From positions 62,001 through 126,000 of the forward strand of contig CAWIQY010000006.1 of assembly GCA_963838375.1 (NCBI GenBank): a stretch of 64,000 nt of DNA, written 5' to 3'. The notes under the pieces are model-generated. The model was not told the origin of the DNA, searched no databases, and worked only from the letters and a program-made list of their open reading frames with translations. This DNA comes from DVED01 sp963838375. GTDB lineage: Bacteria; Cyanobacteriota; Cyanobacteriia; Cyanobacteriales; Geitlerinemataceae. The translations under genes and the position numbers were made by a program. Shown one piece after another: positions 42,558-51,655 of the stretch; the stretch's first letter is position 1, and each line of letters starts with the position of its first letter.

Positions 42558-44039
42558 TTAAATCCAAGACTTAAACAACATTCGCAGTTGAAAGCTTTCC
42601 GGATCAAGGGGAAGTCCGAGGTAAATGGGTAGCCAAAATAAGAAAGAAAGGACGATCGCAAAAATTGTCAAACCTCCAACAATCTGGTAAACCCAACTAG
42701 AACTTCGTAACCAACGATCGATCGACCAAGCGATTGCTAACACGGCAAATACCAACGCCCCCATATACAAGTACAGAAACGTACAACGGCTCACTTTTGC
42801 CCAAGGAAGGTAATTAACTGCATAGTTAACCACAAGATATAGAAGAATTTCAAGCTCAGAAGACTGTCGTAAAAATTGACGATTGCTTCCGATCGAACTC
42901 GATGGAGCGAACCTTGAAGAAGTCCATCTAAACATCCATTCTATTAAGAGGAGTAAAGAAATCAGAATGGCTGTCGAACTCAACCAAAATAGTATGGGAT
43001 TTCCCAACAGATGAACATCGTAAACAATCGGATTTTCTGGATTTAGATTGACGGGTAAAATTGCATCTTTGTCACCACCACTTTTTGCATAAAAGTAGCC
43101 GATCGATCGCAACAGCAGGGGCCAACTCCACCAAGCAGAACAATAAGGATGGACATCTTTCCCCGTCCCCAGACCTTGGTGATAAGATAAAATTTGATGA
43201 TGAATTCCCAAAAAAGTTGAATTTGAGTTAATGTGTAGGTGAGGAATCCAAAATAAAATATAGATAATAATTGGTAAAAATACTAAATAAAGAAAAACTT
43301 GAAAAGCAGATACTTTGGTAAATTTAAATAGAAGAGAACGCTCGACTTTTGTTTCTTCTCGATTGCGATTTTTTGCTTTCATCGTCATCCAGCGAACGAG
43401 CCATCCTAACCCCCACAGAATATAGAGACTTCCTATAAATCCTAAGCCATTCCATTTAACAGAAATAGTTGATCCTAAACTAATTCCTGATAGAATAAAA
43501 GACCGAACTCGCCATTTGCCATGGCGATCGATCCCCACCAAAAATAACCACTGACCTAGCAGCCCAAAAACAATCATGTATATGTTAATTAAGGCATAGC
43601 GAGATTCAACTAGCCAAAGTCCTTCTAGAGTCGCCAAAAAACCGGATATTAAAGCATAACTGCGGCGATGGCTAATTTGATAGGCAATTCCAGAAATGAG
43701 AAGGGGCACAAAAGAACCAATAAACGCATTCAACCAGCGATAGCTGAAAGGATTCAAGTTTTGACCCGCAACATCCGTGGTCACGCTCGAATTTAAAGGA
43801 AAGAACTGTGACAACCAAATTCCGATCGCAATACAGTATTTTCCCAAAGGCGGATGAGCATCAAAAAACTCCGTACCGTTTAAATAATTAACTGCATACT
43901 TGGCATAATAGACTTCATCAAAAACCAGAGTATTAAATCGACTTAAGCCCCAAAATCGCAAACTTAAAGCCAGAAGCCAAATCCCTAAAATTGGGATCGT
44001 CAATCCAGACGATCGAAACAACCTTAAAATAATGTTCAT
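42558..44039 (-). CDS. PMT-family (dolichyl-phosphate-mannose type) glycosyltransferase
   Basis: A 493-residue polytopic membrane protein from ATG 44039 (MNIILRLFRSSGLTIPILGI). It has about eleven helices and the GT39/PMT hallmark FDEVYYAKYAVNYLNG, then FFDAHPPLGKY, in its first luminal loop, where the Asp-Glu pair is catalytic. YRWLNAFIGSFVPLL and SVKWNGLGFI also fit. The family transfers mannose or other sugars from a lipid-phosphate carrier to proteins at the outer membrane face. The actual acceptor in cyanobacteria is unknown. A conserved small gene follows upstream on the same strand. Confidence 0.88.
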   Translation of the reverse strand: MNIILRLFRSSGLTIPILGIWLLALSLRFWGLSRFNTLVFDEVYYAKYAVNYLNGTEFFDAHPPLGKYCIAIGIWLSQFFPLNSSVTTDVAGQNLNPFSYRWLNAFIGSFVPLLISGIAYQISHRRSYALISGFLATLEGLWLVESRYALINIYMIVFGLLGQWLFLVGIDRHGKWRVRSFILSGISLGSTISVKWNGLGFIGSLYILWGLGWLVRWMTMKAKNRNREETKVERSLLFKFTKVSAFQVFLYLVFLPIIIYILFWIPHLHINSNSTFLGIHHQILSYHQGLGTGKDVHPYCSAWWSWPLLLRSIGYFYAKSGGDKDAILPVNLNPENPIVYDVHLLGNPILFWLSSTAILISLLLLIEWMFRWTSSRFAPSSSIGSNRQFLRQSSELEILLYLVVNYAVNYLPWAKVSRCTFLYLYMGALVFAVLAIAWSIDRWLRSSSWVYQIVGGLTIFAIVLSFLFWLPIYLGLPLDPESFQLRMLFKSWI

Positions 44040-44135
44040 ATGAGGAATACCTGACAATAGCAAAGGGGCATCGATCGAAACCGATGCCCCCTGGCATAAT
44101 ACTATTAAGATGAGGAAGACGTACTTGTCGCCTTT

Positions 44136-44507
44136 CTATCTAGGTTTTTTGACTTCCTTCGCCATCTTGCGGAACATATCCATTCCGCTGTCTACGCGAC
44201 CGCTAGAGCCGTTGCTCGAGCTGGTCGAGTTGTTAAACGAGGTTTCCGACGGCGTAAAGGTAGGTTCGGCAGACTTGGCTTTGAGATCGTCCCCCAGAAA
44301 ATCCGAGGTTGCTGAAACCTGTCTGATAACCTTCATCCCACCTTGATCGACACTTTTGTACTTGGCGTAGGTGCGCTTAATTTGGCGCGACGTCCGCATA
44401 TAGTCAATGTCACCGAGGGTTTTCGACTGATCGTTATCGAGGTAAAAAGCTTCCTCAGACTTACCGTTACCGTTTTTCGAGCCAAACAATCCTAAAAATC
44501 GAGCCAT
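44136..44507 (-). CDS. conserved cyanobacterial protein, unknown function
   Basis: A 123-residue hydrophilic protein from ATG 44507 (MARFLGLFGSKNGNGKSEEA); the in-frame ATG at 44558 adds 17 residues without family look. The first 75 residues include AFYLDNDQSKTLGDIDYMRT, then RTYAKYKSV, which I recall as a conserved cyanobacterial pattern without an assigned role. The rest is Ser/Asn/Gly-rich and probably disordered, ending in a basic FRKMAKEVKKPR. No signal peptide or membrane helix is seen. Confidence 0.75.
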   Translation of the reverse strand: MARFLGLFGSKNGNGKSEEAFYLDNDQSKTLGDIDYMRTSRQIKRTYAKYKSVDQGGMKVIRQVSATSDFLGDDLKAKSAEPTFTPSETSFNNSTSSSNGSSGRVDSGMDMFRKMAKEVKKPR

Positions 44508-44754
44508 GTTTCCTTGAAGTTCTGCGTGCTTAAGTTGCGTTATATTACATATTATCAAGAATTATGAGAATTGAGAAGGGGGATTTCTCAGTATTTCTCA
44601 AGGATTGATGACTCAAGACCCCAGACGAGGCGATCGAACTCGTTATACAATATACAATTTTCTAATCTCAGGCTTCTAATCTCAGGTCGGGGGGCTTGCC
44701 TTAGACGGTATAGTGCGCGTACCATTAAAGATCGTGTCGAATTAATAAGCGCTC

Positions 44755-44952
44755 ATGCCTAAACTGAAAACCCGAAAGTCAGCCGCTAAGCGATTCAAAA
44801 AGACGGGTAGCGGTAAGATCGTGCGTCGCAAAGCATTCAAAAACCACTTACTCGAACACAAAACAACCAAGCGCAAGCGCGGTCTTTCTCACAAAGCCGT
44901 TCTCAGCGAGACCGACCAAGAAAGAGTGGAACTCATGATGCCCTACCTCTAA
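44755..44952 (+). CDS. rpmI: 50S ribosomal protein L35
   Basis: The 65-residue basic protein (MPKLKTRKSAAKRFKKTGSG, ending MMPYL) is full-length bL35. It is followed 95 bp later by rplT, the usual pairing. infC is not upstream, unlike in many bacteria, so no infC-linked leader control is expected. I see no recognisable L20 leader in the 200 bp upstream. Confidence 0.97.
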   Translation: MPKLKTRKSAAKRFKKTGSGKIVRRKAFKNHLLEHKTTKRKRGLSHKAVLSETDQERVELMMPYL

Positions 44953-45047
44953 ATAGAGGTTGTCCTGGGTCGTGGATACATTTTTGCAGACCCAGACACA
45001 TCAGCAACAACAAACCGATCGTAACCTGACTTAGGAGATAATCAAAA

Positions 45048-45401
45048 ATGACAAGAGTCAAACGCGGGAACGTCGCCCGCAAACGCCGTAAAAAGATCCT
45101 CAAACTCGCTAAGGGTTTTCGAGGCTGTCTCTCGAAAAAATTCCGTCCTGCTAATCAGGCAGTGATGAAAGCGCTGTGCAACGCCTATCGCGATCGCCGC
45201 AAGCGCAAACGGGATTTCCGCCGCCTGTGGATCACCCGCATCAATGCAGCAGCACGCCAAAACGGGATCAACTACTCTCGCTTGGCGGGTCAACTGAGAA
45301 CGGCAAATATTCAAATCAACCGGAAAATGCTGGCTCAGCTAGCTGTTCTCGATCCAGATACGTTTACCAAAGTGGTTGAACTTGCTAAGCAAGCCAACTA
45401 A
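45048..45401 (+). CDS. rplT: 50S ribosomal protein L20
   Basis: The 117-residue product has the bL20 start MTRVKRGNVARKRRKKILKL and the conserved LWITRINAAARQNGINYSRL. It binds 23S rRNA early in large-subunit assembly. A Shine-Dalgarno-like TAGGAG precedes ATG 45048. It is cotranscribed with rpmI, and a large hairpin follows its stop. Confidence 0.97.
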   Translation: MTRVKRGNVARKRRKKILKLAKGFRGCLSKKFRPANQAVMKALCNAYRDRRKRKRDFRRLWITRINAAARQNGINYSRLAGQLRTANIQINRKMLAQLAVLDPDTFTKVVELAKQAN

Positions 45402-45406
45402 ACCCG

Positions 45407-45459
45407 ACGCATTGATGCCGAGATTTAGGTTCTCTCCGAGATCGGGTTCATCAATGCGT
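45407..45459 (+). terminator. terminator-like hairpin after rplT
   Basis: ACGCATTGATG (45407-45417) pairs perfectly with CATCAATGCGT (45449-45459). Inside, CCGAGAT (45418 onward) is repeated rather than inverted. A short T-containing run follows. The position directly after the ribosomal operon supports a transcript end. Confidence 0.6.
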
Positions 45460-45565
45460 TCTCTCATATTTGGGTGAAAACCCCCATTTTTCCCCATTTT
45501 TTGCCGAACGGCTTTACCAGGAGCCTGCTCTGTACTCGTAGAGTCAGTATCGCAAGTCTGTCACG

Positions 45566-46426
45566 ATGTCAATCCCAATGCTCCCCTCTCGATTTTCTGT
45601 CCCCAAGTTTTGCCAACGCCTCTGTCTGGGTTCGATCTTCGGGTTCATCTTGGCAGGGGCGCAACTTTGGTGTTTACCCGTGTGTTTACCCGCTTGGGCG
45701 GGATCTTTGGCGGAAATCGAAGCGCGGGGTCAGCTCGTCGTGGCGGTGAAAGATAACTGGCGTCCCATGGGTTTTCGCACAGATGCGGGGCAACTGCGCG
45801 GACTCGAAATTAGTTTAGCCCGTCGCCTTGCAGAAGAATTGCTCGGAGATCCCGAAGCTGTGGTGTTTCAACCGGTATCCAATCAACTTCGCTTGCGGGT
45901 GGTGATGGATGGGGAGGTGGATTTGGCGATTGCTGGGGTAACGGCAACAGAATCCCGCGCCCGTGTGGTCAGTTTTAGCTCGCCCTATTATTTAGATGGG
46001 GTGACATTTGTGACCTCAGACGCCGCGTTACAAAACTTAGAAAACCTGGCAAACCGGACCGTTGCCCTCCTGGACGGTTCCAGTACCCTGGCGGCGATGC
46101 GGTATTTCTTGCCCGAGGCGCAGTTGGTGGGAGTCGAGTCTTACCCAGCCGCAATTGCACTTTTAGAAGCGGGAGAGGCTGATGTGTTTGCCGCAGATGC
46201 CAGTATCTTGGCGGGTTGGGTACAAGAGTTTCCCCGATACCGCTTATTGCCCTTCCAGCTTTCTGTTGAACCGCTTTGTGTGGTGATGCCCAAGGGGTTA
46301 CAGTATGATGAGTTACGGCGGCGAGTGCAGGGGGCGATCGATGGCTGGGAAGCCGAGGGTTGGCTGCGAGAACAAGCGGCTTATTGGGGATTGCCAATTC
46401 CCTCCGACTCGTCAATTGTGAATTAA
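45566..46426 (+). CDS. ABC-type amino-acid substrate-binding protein (SBP family 3)
   Basis: A 286-residue protein with an N-terminal signal (SIFGFILAGAQLWCLPVCLPAWA). The periplasmic binding fold of family 3 follows: RGQLVVAVKDNWRPMGF, GLEISLARRLAEELLGDPEA, GEVDLAIAGVTATESRARVV and FSSPYYLDGVTFV. These bind polar or basic amino acids for uptake or sensing. No permease or ATPase gene is adjacent, so it is an orphan component or serves a transporter encoded elsewhere. Confidence 0.87.
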   Translation: MSIPMLPSRFSVPKFCQRLCLGSIFGFILAGAQLWCLPVCLPAWAGSLAEIEARGQLVVAVKDNWRPMGFRTDAGQLRGLEISLARRLAEELLGDPEAVVFQPVSNQLRLRVVMDGEVDLAIAGVTATESRARVVSFSSPYYLDGVTFVTSDAALQNLENLANRTVALLDGSSTLAAMRYFLPEAQLVGVESYPAAIALLEAGEADVFAADASILAGWVQEFPRYRLLPFQLSVEPLCVVMPKGLQYDELRRRVQGAIDGWEAEGWLREQAAYWGLPIPSDSSIVN

Positions 46427-46614
46427 GCGATCGTGTATTTGAGTTGGGGACTTTAAATGTTCTCATAAATTTTCTAGATTAATTTTCTAGATTTGAGAAT
46501 TGAGCGCCCTCAACCTGAGACTCGCTTTGGTGGCTCTTAAAAATTCAAGACACGACAGCAGACTAGCCCATAACTCATCGAGATCGACAATCAAGTGGTG
46601 AATTTCTAATTGCG

Positions 46615-47142
46615 ATGGATAACGATATAGCAATTGTTTATTTTTCAGTTTTAATTGTTTTACTAGCGATTGCGGCGGTCGCTGTTTTACGACAAGCCTT
46701 GAAAACACGTCGTATTGAAACTCGGCTAGTCAAAATTCAAAAAAAGGCAATGAAAGGTGAGGCAACGGCGAAAGACTATTACGAACTTGGAGGGATCTTT
46801 TTAGACAAAAAACTCTATATTCAGTCGATCGACCAATTGCAAAAAGCCCTGAAGGCTAAAGATTTGGAAGGAGAGGAAAATATAGCCCTGGTCTATAATG
46901 CTCTCGGCTTTGCTTATGCCTGCCAACAACAATACGATCTCGCCATTCGTCATTACAAAGATGCTCTCAAGCTACAACCGGCTTATGTGGCGGCTTGGAA
47001 TAATTTAGCGTTTTCCTACGAACGCAAAAATTTAGATGCTCAAGCATTGGAAGCTTATGAAAAAGTGCTCGAGTACGAGCCCAAAAATGCGATCGCCAAA
47101 AAGCGAGCGGAGTCTATGAGAAAGCGACTTCCTGTGGCTTAA
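46615..47142 (+). CDS. ycf37: Ycf37-like TPR protein (photosystem I related)
   Basis: The 175-residue protein has one N-terminal membrane helix (IVYFSVLIVLLAIAAVAVLR), then three TPR motifs: DYYELGGIFLDKKLYIQSID, VYNALGFAYACQQQYDLAIR and AAWNNLAFSYERKNLDAQAL. The helix-TPR layout and these segments match Ycf37, a thylakoid TPR protein that helps photosystem I stability or assembly. The following small gene is its neighbour in other cyanobacteria as I recall. ycf3, another PSI assembly factor, is elsewhere in this window. Confidence 0.88.
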   Translation: MDNDIAIVYFSVLIVLLAIAAVAVLRQALKTRRIETRLVKIQKKAMKGEATAKDYYELGGIFLDKKLYIQSIDQLQKALKAKDLEGEENIALVYNALGFAYACQQQYDLAIRHYKDALKLQPAYVAAWNNLAFSYERKNLDAQALEAYEKVLEYEPKNAIAKKRAESMRKRLPVA

Positions 47143-47184
47143 CGATCGATCGTCTCATTACCGATTACCGATTACCCAATTACC

Positions 47185-47637
47185 ATGCCCTATCCCAACG
47201 CTCCCGATGTCACCGCCGAAAATTATGTCGCGGTTGGACTGGCGACCTGCTTTATCCGTGAAGATGGCGAAGTCCAGGAAGTGCAAATTATCGAACCGAT
47301 TCCCTCGGCAGCATTAGAAGCCCTGCTCAAAGGAACGCCGACTTCCTACCAAGTAGCATACGCGAGGACTCTCGGGGAGATTTTGGACGGAGAAACTCCG
47401 ATCCGGTTGCCCGAATTTCCTGCCGAGGCGCAATTCTGCGATGAATTTGCCTTTCGCGCGATCGCGGCAACTCGCACCTATAATAGCCGTCCCGCCGCGC
47501 AGTCCCACATTCCTTTAGGCACGAAGTACGATCGCTTCGAGTTCTCGCTCGATCGCAAGCGGGTTCTCAATATCCAGCGCGTCATCTCCACCGAAGATAA
47601 CGTCAAGCAGCACGATCATACCCATAAGGTTTTGTAA
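47185..47637 (+). CDS. conserved cyanobacterial protein, unknown function
   Basis: A 150-residue soluble protein starting MPYPNAPDVTAENYVAVGLA, with CFIREDGEVQEVQIIEPIPS, TSYQVAYARTLGEILDG, PIRLPEFPAEAQFCDEFAFR and SHIPLGTKYDRFEFSLDRKR. I recall a homologue next to ycf37 in Synechocystis, so it may belong to the same thylakoid-related set, but no function is established. It starts 42 bp after ycf37 and probably shares its transcript. Confidence 0.8.
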   Translation: MPYPNAPDVTAENYVAVGLATCFIREDGEVQEVQIIEPIPSAALEALLKGTPTSYQVAYARTLGEILDGETPIRLPEFPAEAQFCDEFAFRAIAATRTYNSRPAAQSHIPLGTKYDRFEFSLDRKRVLNIQRVISTEDNVKQHDHTHKVL

Positions 47638-47744
47638 CAAACACTAACCTCCGTGCCGGAAGTCGGGTGGGGATTGCCCATCCGATCGCCAGGAAAAGGG
47701 GTTGAACTTGACCAGAAATATGCTATACTAATAAAGCTTGAATC

Positions 47745-47815
47745 GCGGGCGTAGTTTAGTGGTAAAACCACAGCCTTCCAAGCTGTTGATGCGGGTTCGA
47801 TTCCCGCCGCCCGCT
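47745..47815 (+). tRNA. tRNA-Gly (anticodon UCC)
   Basis: A 71-base cloverleaf folds cleanly. The acceptor stem is GCGGGCG/CGCCCGC and the D arm contains TAGTTTAGTGGTAAAAC. The anticodon stem ACAGC/GCTGT encloses CTTCCAA with anticodon TCC, and the T arm is GCGGG-TTCGATT-CCCGC. The discriminator is T and no CCA is encoded. It lies in the gap between ycf37's neighbour and the convergent P450 gene. Confidence 0.96.
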
Positions 47816-47858
47816 TATTTTGGGGTATGACCCCTACATTGGCTTCTGTTGAGAGCGG

Positions 47859-49244
47859 CTATCGCGATCGAGTTTCCACTTTTTCCGATGAGTGGGTTGC
47901 CTGTTCCCGTTGCCTGACGATCGAAAGCCGCAAATTATTAGAGGGTGCCACGGTTACACCACGACGGACAGGCTTCACCAGCCGATCGTCTGGTAGTTCT
48001 AAATCTAAATCCGAGACGATCGTGGCGATCGCCAGTTTCAATTCATACATCGCCAAAGCCGAACCCAAACAGCGTCTACTTCCCCCACCAAAAGGGTAAA
48101 ACTCGTAGGGCGAATACTGACGTTCTAAAAATCGTTCCGGTTTAAATTTCTTCGGTTCCGGGTACAAATCTTCCCGGTGATGCGTCAAATATATACAAGG
48201 TGCCAGCCAAGTTTCCGCCTCAAATTTTTGTCCCATCACTTCAAAAGAAGAATTAACCACCCGAGGAAATGTAATCAGCGCCACGGGGTAAATTCGCAAC
48301 GTTTCCTGACAAACTGCATTTAAATACGGCAATTTGACGATCGCCATCGGATCGGGATTTTCGCCCAACTCCTCTAATTCGGACCGCAACTTTTGTCGCA
48401 CTTCTGGCAACTCGTGCAGCCAATACAGCGCCCAAGCCAATGCCGTTGCCGTGGTTTCGTGACCCGCTAACAATAACGTCACCAACTCATCGCGCAATTG
48501 CCAGTCCGTCATCGGTTCGCCCTGTTCGTCTCGCGCCAACAACAACAACGTCAGGATATCAGTGCGCGAAGGATCGAGGTTTTCTCGGCGTTCTCGAATT
48601 TCCGCATACAACAACTCATCTAATTGTTCTCTCTGCCGTACAAAACCCCCCCACGGACTCCACGAGCCCCAATCTTGCTGCAAGATCGGAAAAAACAACA
48701 AACTCGACGTCAGCGGCGATCCCGTCGCATCTAACACCCGCGTCATCACGTGACGGACTCGTTCGTAGCGTTCTCCTTCGCTCAATCCAAACACGGCGTT
48801 TAAAATCACCCGCATGGTAATTTCCTGTGTTGCCTCTCGAACTTTAAACGTTTCGCCCGTACGCCACCGACTCATCACCTGTCGGGTAATCTCGACAATC
48901 AATTTGCCGTAAGTCTGCATTCTGTCCCCGTGAAACGGCGGCATCAAGAGTTTGCGTTCCTGCTTGTGGCGATCGCGATCGAGCAACAATATCGAATTGT
49001 CTCCCACCAACGGTTGTAAAATCCCATTGGCACGACCCGCATCAAACAGTCGGGCATCGGCGGTGAGAATCTCCTGAACGGCTTGTGGGTGAGAGAAAAA
49101 GACCATCGCCCCCAAACTGCGAAACCGTGCGGTAAATACGTCGGGGAATTGTCGAGCGTTCGTATCGAGATAACCCAAAGGCGAGGCAACCCAATGTATC
49201 ATTTGCCACATCGGAGGTGTTTGGGGACCGTCAGGCAGTTTCAT
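47859..49244 (-). CDS. cytochrome P450 (CYP110-like)
   Basis: A 461-residue soluble P450 monooxygenase. The heme-thiolate motif is YPFGGGSRRCLGSALAMYEL near residue 400, the I-helix oxygen-activation motif LLLAGHETTATALAW, and the K-helix ExxR is QETLRIYP. The start MKLPDGPQTPPMWQ and overall pattern resemble the CYP110 family common in cyanobacteria, some members of which hydroxylate fatty acids or terpenes. No terpene synthase or redox-partner gene is adjacent, so the substrate is open. Confidence 0.93.
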   Translation of the reverse strand: MKLPDGPQTPPMWQMIHWVASPLGYLDTNARQFPDVFTARFRSLGAMVFFSHPQAVQEILTADARLFDAGRANGILQPLVGDNSILLLDRDRHKQERKLLMPPFHGDRMQTYGKLIVEITRQVMSRWRTGETFKVREATQEITMRVILNAVFGLSEGERYERVRHVMTRVLDATGSPLTSSLLFFPILQQDWGSWSPWGGFVRQREQLDELLYAEIRERRENLDPSRTDILTLLLLARDEQGEPMTDWQLRDELVTLLLAGHETTATALAWALYWLHELPEVRQKLRSELEELGENPDPMAIVKLPYLNAVCQETLRIYPVALITFPRVVNSSFEVMGQKFEAETWLAPCIYLTHHREDLYPEPKKFKPERFLERQYSPYEFYPFGGGSRRCLGSALAMYELKLAIATIVSDLDLELPDDRLVKPVRRGVTVAPSNNLRLSIVRQREQATHSSEKVETRSR

Positions 49245-49463
49245 TGATATTTCCCTGAAAAAAGCTTTCGTCTCTAATTGTAACGAACCCTACACAAAGG
49301 GATGGAGAGGGATCGAGGTTGAAACTCTCCCCATCTGGTGTCATGTGAACGACTCCCAGTCGATCGACACTTGTGCCACCCGCGCAGTTGCTATAGCTGA
49401 GAATTCTGTTTGGGTCTACAGTTAGGAGTATGAATTCTCAACGTTTCATACTCCGAATTGCTC

Positions 49464-50759
49464 ATGACCCTAATGACTTTTCTGCTGGGGTTGGCTGTCG
49501 GAATGGGGTTGGTGCTGTGGCAGCAAATTAGGCTGCGCCAGCGACTCCAACAGTCGATCTCCGAGTTGCACACCAGTCTACCCGGTAACGTGCTGTCGCA
49601 GTGGTCGCAATTGCGCCGTGGTATTGTTTTGGCAAAGCGCCGAGAAGAAGAGTTGGAAAAAGCGCTGCAAACGTGGCAGCAGCTTTTGAGCATCGCGCCT
49701 TTTGGGTATTTGCAGGTGAACGAAGAGAATCAACTGCTGTGGTGCAATCAACAAGCTCAATTGCTGTTAAAGATCGATCGACCTGACTCTGACGATCCTC
49801 GTTTGTTACTAAAATGGGTTCGCTCTTACGAACTCGATCGAGTGATTGAGTTGGCACGAGATCGCGGGCAGCCGACGGAACGGGAATGGGTGTTTCATTC
49901 GACAACAGCCGATGTAGACCAACCCGAACCCGATCGATCGGTGGCGTTGCGGGGTTATGCCGTTCCTCTGCCAAACGGAGAAGTGGGAGTGTTTCTGGAA
50001 AATCAACAAGTGTTGGTGGAGTTAACCCAGTCTCGCGATCGCTGGTTGTCGGATCTCACCCACGAACTCCGCACACCCCTAACGTCCATTCGCTTGGTTG
50101 CCGAAGCTTTGCAAACTCGCGTCGAACCCCCGATGCAGTCTTGGGTCGATCGTTTGCTGCAAGAAGTCAACCGCATTACTCAATTTGTGGACGATTGGTT
50201 GGAACTGAGCAGTATCGATAAATCGACAAGCAAAGGTCTCAAATACAAATCCATCGACCTCGAACGCTTAGTCCAAGCCGTCTGGCAAGCTCTAGAACCC
50301 CTCGCTACTCCCAAATCGATCGGTTTGGTCTACCAAGCCTCCGAACCTCTGAGCTTGGAAGCTGACGAGTCTCGACTATTTCGGCTTTTTCTCAATCTCC
50401 TCCACAACTGCATTCGCTACAATTCCAGCAATGTTGCCATTTGGGTTAAAGCGGCTCGATCTGGGGGCGATCTCCTTTGTCTCGATATTATCGACTCCGG
50501 TATCGGTTTTGCTGCATCTGACTTACCCCACGTTTTCGATCGATTTTACCGGGGCGATCCGTCTCGACAACGCGAGTCAACGGTCACGACGGAATCTTCT
50601 GTATCTACCAATACTGGCAGCGGTTTGGGTCTGGCGATCGTTCGGCGAATTGTCCGCGCACATGGCGGTTCTATCACCGCGAACAACCATCCCGATACTG
50701 GCGGGGCTTGGATTCAAATTCATCTCCCCATCCACAATCCTAATGTAGAGAAAAGTTGA
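49464..50759 (+). CDS. sphS: phosphate-sensing histidine kinase SphS/PhoR-like
   Basis: A 431-residue kinase with one N-terminal membrane helix (LLGLAVGMGLVLW) and a PAS-like sensor region (LSIAPFGYLQVNEENQLLWC). HisKA follows with H-box DLTHELRTPLTSIRLV, then HATPase with FLNLLHNCIRYNSS, DSGIGF and GSGLGLAIVRR. This layout matches PhoR/SphS. The phoU and phoX genes directly downstream support a role in phosphate-starvation sensing. The response regulator gene sphR is not adjacent. ATG 49464 is preferred over TTG 49458. Confidence 0.82.
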   Translation: MTLMTFLLGLAVGMGLVLWQQIRLRQRLQQSISELHTSLPGNVLSQWSQLRRGIVLAKRREEELEKALQTWQQLLSIAPFGYLQVNEENQLLWCNQQAQLLLKIDRPDSDDPRLLLKWVRSYELDRVIELARDRGQPTEREWVFHSTTADVDQPEPDRSVALRGYAVPLPNGEVGVFLENQQVLVELTQSRDRWLSDLTHELRTPLTSIRLVAEALQTRVEPPMQSWVDRLLQEVNRITQFVDDWLELSSIDKSTSKGLKYKSIDLERLVQAVWQALEPLATPKSIGLVYQASEPLSLEADESRLFRLFLNLLHNCIRYNSSNVAIWVKAARSGGDLLCLDIIDSGIGFAASDLPHVFDRFYRGDPSRQRESTVTTESSVSTNTGSGLGLAIVRRIVRAHGGSITANNHPDTGGAWIQIHLPIHNPNVEKS

Positions 50760-50844
50760 GAAGTGTTCCTCAGTTACAATCATTTTAAAATAGAAATGCT
50801 AGCCTAGAGTTTATATTAATTGTTTTTTAGTAAGATGGACTTTT

Positions 50845-51522
50845 TTGATAAGGGTGACTATTTCTTCTTATAATTCCAGTTCGGCTCGAACCCACTTTAA
50901 ACGCGAACTACAACGTTTGGAACGCGATGTTCTCAGAATGGGGGCTTTAGTTGAAACTTCCTTCCGTCTCAGCCACCAAGCTCTGTGCGATCGAGACTTG
51001 TCAGCTGCAAAAACTATTCCGCCACTGGACAAAAAAATCGATCGACTTTACCGCCAAATCGAGTCAGATTGTGTCTTGTTGATGACTCTACAAGCGCCTG
51101 TAGCCCAAGATTGCCGATTACTCGGTGCATTCATGCAACTCGTCCGCGATTTGGAACGAATTGGAGATTATGCCAAAGATTTGGCGGAAATTTCCCTGAA
51201 ACTTTTTCCGTATCCACCTCATAGCTGTATGCCGATCCTCGAGAAGATGTCGCAGCAAGCTCAAGCCATGCTGGCAATGAGTTTGGCAGCGCTGATCGAT
51301 CTCGATGCCGAAGCGGGTCTGCAAATGAAAGAGAAGGATTCAACGGTTGATGAATCTTACGAAATTTTGTATCACACCCTGGCTTCCGTGCGAAATTACA
51401 CGGGTGTTCTCGAACCCATTTTGTTGCTGACGTTAGCGAGTCGTTGCCTAGAACGAATGGCGGATCACGCGACGAATATCGGTCGGCGAGTGTCGTATAT
51501 TGTGACGGGAACTCAGGATTAG
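50845..51522 (+). CDS. phoU: phosphate signalling regulator PhoU
   Basis: The 225-residue product has the two PhoU three-helix repeats: HFKRELQRLERDVLRMGALV, DLERIGDYAKDLAEIS and CLERMADHATNIGRRVSYIV; the E/D-rich patches bind metal. PhoU represses the SphS/PhoR kinase when phosphate is ample. It is 85 bp behind the SphS-like gene. The start is uncertain: TTG 50845 with a GGA upstream, or GTG 50854; no ATG is available in frame near the domain. Confidence 0.92.
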   Translation: MIRVTISSYNSSSARTHFKRELQRLERDVLRMGALVETSFRLSHQALCDRDLSAAKTIPPLDKKIDRLYRQIESDCVLLMTLQAPVAQDCRLLGAFMQLVRDLERIGDYAKDLAEISLKLFPYPPHSCMPILEKMSQQAQAMLAMSLAALIDLDAEAGLQMKEKDSTVDESYEILYHTLASVRNYTGVLEPILLLTLASRCLERMADHATNIGRRVSYIVTGTQD

Positions 51523-51571
51523 ATAATGGGTAATGGGTAATTGGGAGCTACTAACCATTAGCTTAGATTCT

Positions 51572-51579
51572 CTTAACCT
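51572..51579 (+). promoter_or_regulatory. possible Pho-box half-site upstream of phoX
   Basis: CTTAACCT, a perfect match to the cyanobacterial Pho-box octamer, lies 77 bp before the phoX start. The octamers expected at 11-bp spacing are only weakly matched (CTTAGATT before, AATTACCG after). It fits SphR control of phoX but is not strong alone. Confidence 0.4.
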
Positions 51580-51655
51580 AAAAATTACCGAGATCTAAGG
51601 CAAACTTATTGGCGATATCGTAGGATGATATATTAGTCCCGTTTCTGACCCGAAT